Shown here in pieces: positions 14,896 to 16,602 of a stretch of DNA of 16,602 bases. The notes beneath the pieces were generated by a model, which was given only the letters and a program-made list of their open reading frames with translations, did not search any database and was not told the DNA's origin. A program made the translations under genes and the position numbers. Source of the stretch: Lachnospiraceae bacterium (GTDB taxonomy: Bacteria > Bacillota_A > Clostridia > Lachnospirales > Lachnospiraceae); contig JAQUUB010000097.1 of the NCBI GenBank assembly GCA_028694115.1, positions 1 through 16,602 of the forward strand. The letters run 5' to 3'. Every line of letters begins with the position of its first letter. The stretch's first letter is position 1.

Positions 14896-15693
14896 TCAGT
14901 TTATTAAGTCCATTTTCAAAAGAGCATAGTATATTCCATCATGATCATTGTCATTTGTTTGTTGATTAAATCGTTTTTTCAATTCCGTAGGAGCATTTCC
15001 CATAAGAAATCCATTACCAACTAGTTCTAACATTTCAATATCATTATAGTTGTCGCCAAATGCAATGGTATTTAATAGAGGGATATTCCATAAAGAACAT
15101 AGCGTTTTTATAGCAGTAGCTTTTGTTATGCTATTCTCCATAATCTCCAGCAAAATATCGGAAGATTTTACAATGGAATAGCTTGGAAAAGCTGCTTTTA
15201 ATTTTGCTTCTATTTCTAGAATTTTCATTGGGTTGCATATACATAATATTTTGTTTATTTCATCATCTGTTATAGAATCTACAGTTCCCTGTTTAGATTC
15301 TGCTTTAACGATAGTCTCTTCTCTAATAATTCTTGGATCACTTTTATCCTTTACAATCCACTCATCAAGAGAATAAATGCACCATGTCATGTCAAGCTGA
15401 TTCTCTTCCACAAATTCTATCATATTTTTAACATCTATTTTTTTGATTCCACTGTGAAAAAGAATATTTTTATTTCCATCCAAAATTAATGCACCGCTAT
15501 ATGAAATAATAGAGCAATTTAATTGATATTCGTTTATGATCGGATAAATACCAGAAGGACTTCTTGCAGATATAATAACAAAAGGAATTCCCTTTTCTTT
15601 TAATCCTTTGATTGCTCGTTCTGTTAGTGAAGTAATTCTATGTTCTGAATTTAGCAGAGTACCATCTACATCACAAAAAACAATTTTTTTCAT
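14896..15693 (-). CDS. Cof-type HAD-superfamily phosphatase (HAD-IIB)
   Basis: This is a soluble Mg2+-dependent hydrolase of 265 residues, expected to dephosphorylate small phosphorylated metabolites such as sugar phosphates or flavin precursors; the substrate is not decided by sequence. The four HAD motifs are present: DVDGT with Asp8 and Asp10, ISARS with Ser42, Lys191 in SITKATAI, and GDNYND (213-218) with Asp214 and Asp218. The long stretch between motifs II and III is the C2B cap. I chose the ATG at 15693, because GGGAG (15701-15705 on this strand) lies 7 nt upstream and the family starts at MKKIVFCDVDGT. A longer reading from 15786 would run through the promoter. It converges on ohrR with 66 nt between them. 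Confidence 0.93.
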   Translation of the reverse strand: MKKIVFCDVDGTLLNSEHRITSLTERAIKGLKEKGIPFVIISARSPSGIYPIINEYQLNCSIISYSGALILDGNKNILFHSGIKKIDVKNMIEFVEENQLDMTWCIYSLDEWIVKDKSDPRIIREETIVKAESKQGTVDSITDDEINKILCICNPMKILEIEAKLKAAFPSYSIVKSSDILLEIMENSITKATAIKTLCSLWNIPLLNTIAFGDNYNDIEMLELVGNGFLMGNAPTELKKRFNQQTNDNDHDGIYYALLKMDLIN

Positions 15694-15708
15694 AACAATA
15701 CTCCCATC

Positions 15709-15727
15709 TTTAAAATCTGATTTTAAA
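15709..15727. repeat. Palindrome in the HAD phosphatase leader
   Basis: TTTAAAATC (15709-15717) and GATTTTAAA (15719-15727) are perfect 9-bp arms around one base. It lies between the predicted start of transcription (about 15743) and the ribosome binding site, so it is a possible operator. AT-rich content makes chance possible. Confidence 0.4.
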
Positions 15728-15749
15728 CTCAGTGTTCTATTTATATAAA

Positions 15750-15778
15750 AATATATCAAAAACATCCCGATTTGTCCA
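15750..15778 (-). promoter_or_regulatory. Sigma-A promoter for the HAD phosphatase
   Basis: On the minus strand, TGGACA (15773-15778, 5/6) and TATATT (15750-15755, 5/6) are 17 nt apart. The predicted leader is about 50 nt. Just upstream, AAATCT-CTA-AGATTT (15785-15799) is another small inverted repeat. Confidence 0.6.
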
Positions 15779-15959
15779 TGTATCAAATCTCTAAGATTTC
15801 ATCTAAGAATAAACGCATTCATTTTACTGTCAAAAAACGGATATGTACTACATGAACTGAATCTTGAACAAAAAAACATTAAAAATATAAATATTTACCA
15901 AAACAAGATAATCATTATTGTTAAAATGTACAAAAAAATAATCGATTTAGGAAAAATAA

Positions 15960-16011
15960 TTGACAAACCGAGATAATAGAGTTAATGTATAAACAGAGTT
16001 AATTAATTAAC
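15960..16011 (+). promoter_or_regulatory. Promoter and candidate operator region of the ROK regulator gene
   Basis: A perfect TTGACA (15960-15965) is present, but the -10 is unclear: GTTAAT at 15981 is 15 nt away and TAATGT at 15983 is 17 nt away. AGAGTTAAT is directly repeated (15978-15986 and 15995-16003). The second copy opens into a perfect 14-bp palindrome, GTTAATTAATTAAC (15998-16011). This could be an autoregulatory operator. The rest of the gap between the two divergent genes (15800-15959) is AT-rich with nothing recognised. Confidence 0.45.
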
Positions 16012-16061
16012 GCAGAATATATTAGAGATGATTACAAAACTAGAAAAGGTTGGATCAAAAT

Positions 16062-16602
16062 GTGAGCAAAAAAACAATAGGTAATAATAACAGTGATTTA
16101 ACTGAAATGAACCGCTCTGCTATTGTTAAAATATTGCAGCGGCGTGAAATTTGCTCGAGAGCTGATATAGCCAAAGAAGTAGGACTTACCCAGGCTTCTA
16201 TTACAAAAATAGTAGCAGTACTAATAGAAATGGGTATTGTATCAGAAGTAGGGAGCATAAAAGGTAATGGTAATCGTCGCTCAATAGGGTTGAAGTTGAA
16301 TGCAGAAAGAAATCAGGTTATAGGTGTAAAATTTGCTAGGCATATGTTTGCAGTAGGCGTATTTGATATTTCGGGAAAATTATATACTCAACAAGAAACA
16401 GAATATAGTATTGAGCAAAATGAGAGAGTTGTACTCTCTGCCATGAAAGAACAGATACACGATATGCTAAAAACGTATAAAGATATAGTGGCCATTGGAC
16501 TTGCTCTTCCGGGTCCCTACATACGCGATGAGGGACGTATTGCAATGATAACCCGAATGCCTTTTTGGCATAATATTAATTTTATTAAGGAATTTAAAAA
16601 TG
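16062..16602 (+). CDS. ROK-family transcriptional regulator, 5' part (runs off the right edge)
   Basis: About 180 codons of a NagC/XylR-type repressor are present and the frame is open to the window end. The N-terminal winged helix-turn-helix is clear at about residues 16-85: MNRSAIVKILQRREICSRADIAKEVGLTQASITKIVAVLIEMGIV, then NGNRRSIGLKLN. The ROK sugar-kinase-like domain begins near residue 89 (VIGVKFARHMFAVGVFDISG), with IAIGLALPGP-like sequence near 145-153. The GTG at 16062 is preceded by AGG (16047-16049), a weakly spaced site; the ATG at 16107 would also keep the whole DNA-binding domain. Such regulators usually control sugar uptake or catabolism genes, which would lie to the right of the window. 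It is divergent from the HAD phosphatase. Confidence 0.9.
   Translation, partial: MSKKTIGNNNSDLTEMNRSAIVKILQRREICSRADIAKEVGLTQASITKIVAVLIEMGIVSEVGSIKGNGNRRSIGLKLNAERNQVIGVKFARHMFAVGVFDISGKLYTQQETEYSIEQNERVVLSAMKEQIHDMLKTYKDIVAIGLALPGPYIRDEGRIAMITRMPFWHNINFIKEFKN

Noticed and set aside
15694..15786. N-terminal extension of the HAD phosphatase by 31 residues
   Set aside because: The extension covers the -10 box and leader, whereas the family start MKKIVFCDVDGT has a proper GGGAG 7 nt upstream.
16055..16545. Minus-strand open frames at the right edge
   Set aside because: They are shadows of the ROK regulator, whose helix-turn-helix and ROK domain are clear on the plus strand.

Overview
The window looks like a low-to-moderate GC Firmicutes chromosome, most likely a gut Lachnospiraceae or related Clostridia. 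The reasons are AT-rich intergenic DNA, strong AGGAGG-type ribosome binding sites, consensus sigma-A promoters, a very large secreted Ig-like repeat protein with Ser-Glu-Asn/Ser-Asp-rich linkers, and a NiCo riboswitch. This placement is inferred from sequence style and gene families, not from a marker gene.

Layout. Positions 1-247 hold an unusual string of hairpins with no gene. They lead into a two-gene unit of an iron-containing alcohol dehydrogenase (248-1447) and a TetR regulator (1469-2143). A bidirectional terminator separates this unit from a converging AGCS-family alanine/glycine:cation symporter (3625-2219, minus). A divergent regulatory region (3626-3929) then leads into a 2527-residue secreted multidomain protein (3930-11513). 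Its C-terminal third is ten BIG2-like domains in alternating short and long forms. A second bidirectional terminator separates it from a small DUF3592-like membrane protein on the minus strand (12291-11575).

The stress and metal section follows. A promoter, a NiCo (czcD-motif) riboswitch and an intrinsic terminator at 12485-12695 precede a cation diffusion facilitator exporter (12819-13727). Next comes a thiol peroxidase operon: a consensus promoter whose -10 box lies inside one arm of an 18-bp perfect inverted repeat, a two-cysteine glutathione peroxidase (13823-14365), and an OhrR-type MarR regulator (14392-14829). OhrR probably senses organic peroxide through Cys16 and represses the operon through that repeat. 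A Cof-type HAD phosphatase runs on the minus strand (15693-14896). The window ends inside a ROK-family regulator that begins at a GTG (16062) and runs off the right edge.

No tRNA, rRNA, CRISPR array, transposase or phage gene was seen. The points most worth a second look are the multi-hairpin region before the alcohol dehydrogenase, the paired BIG2 super-repeat, a 16-bp-arm inverted repeat inside the giant gene that encodes the same peptide on both strands, the riboswitch expression platform, and the 50-bp operator of the peroxidase operon.
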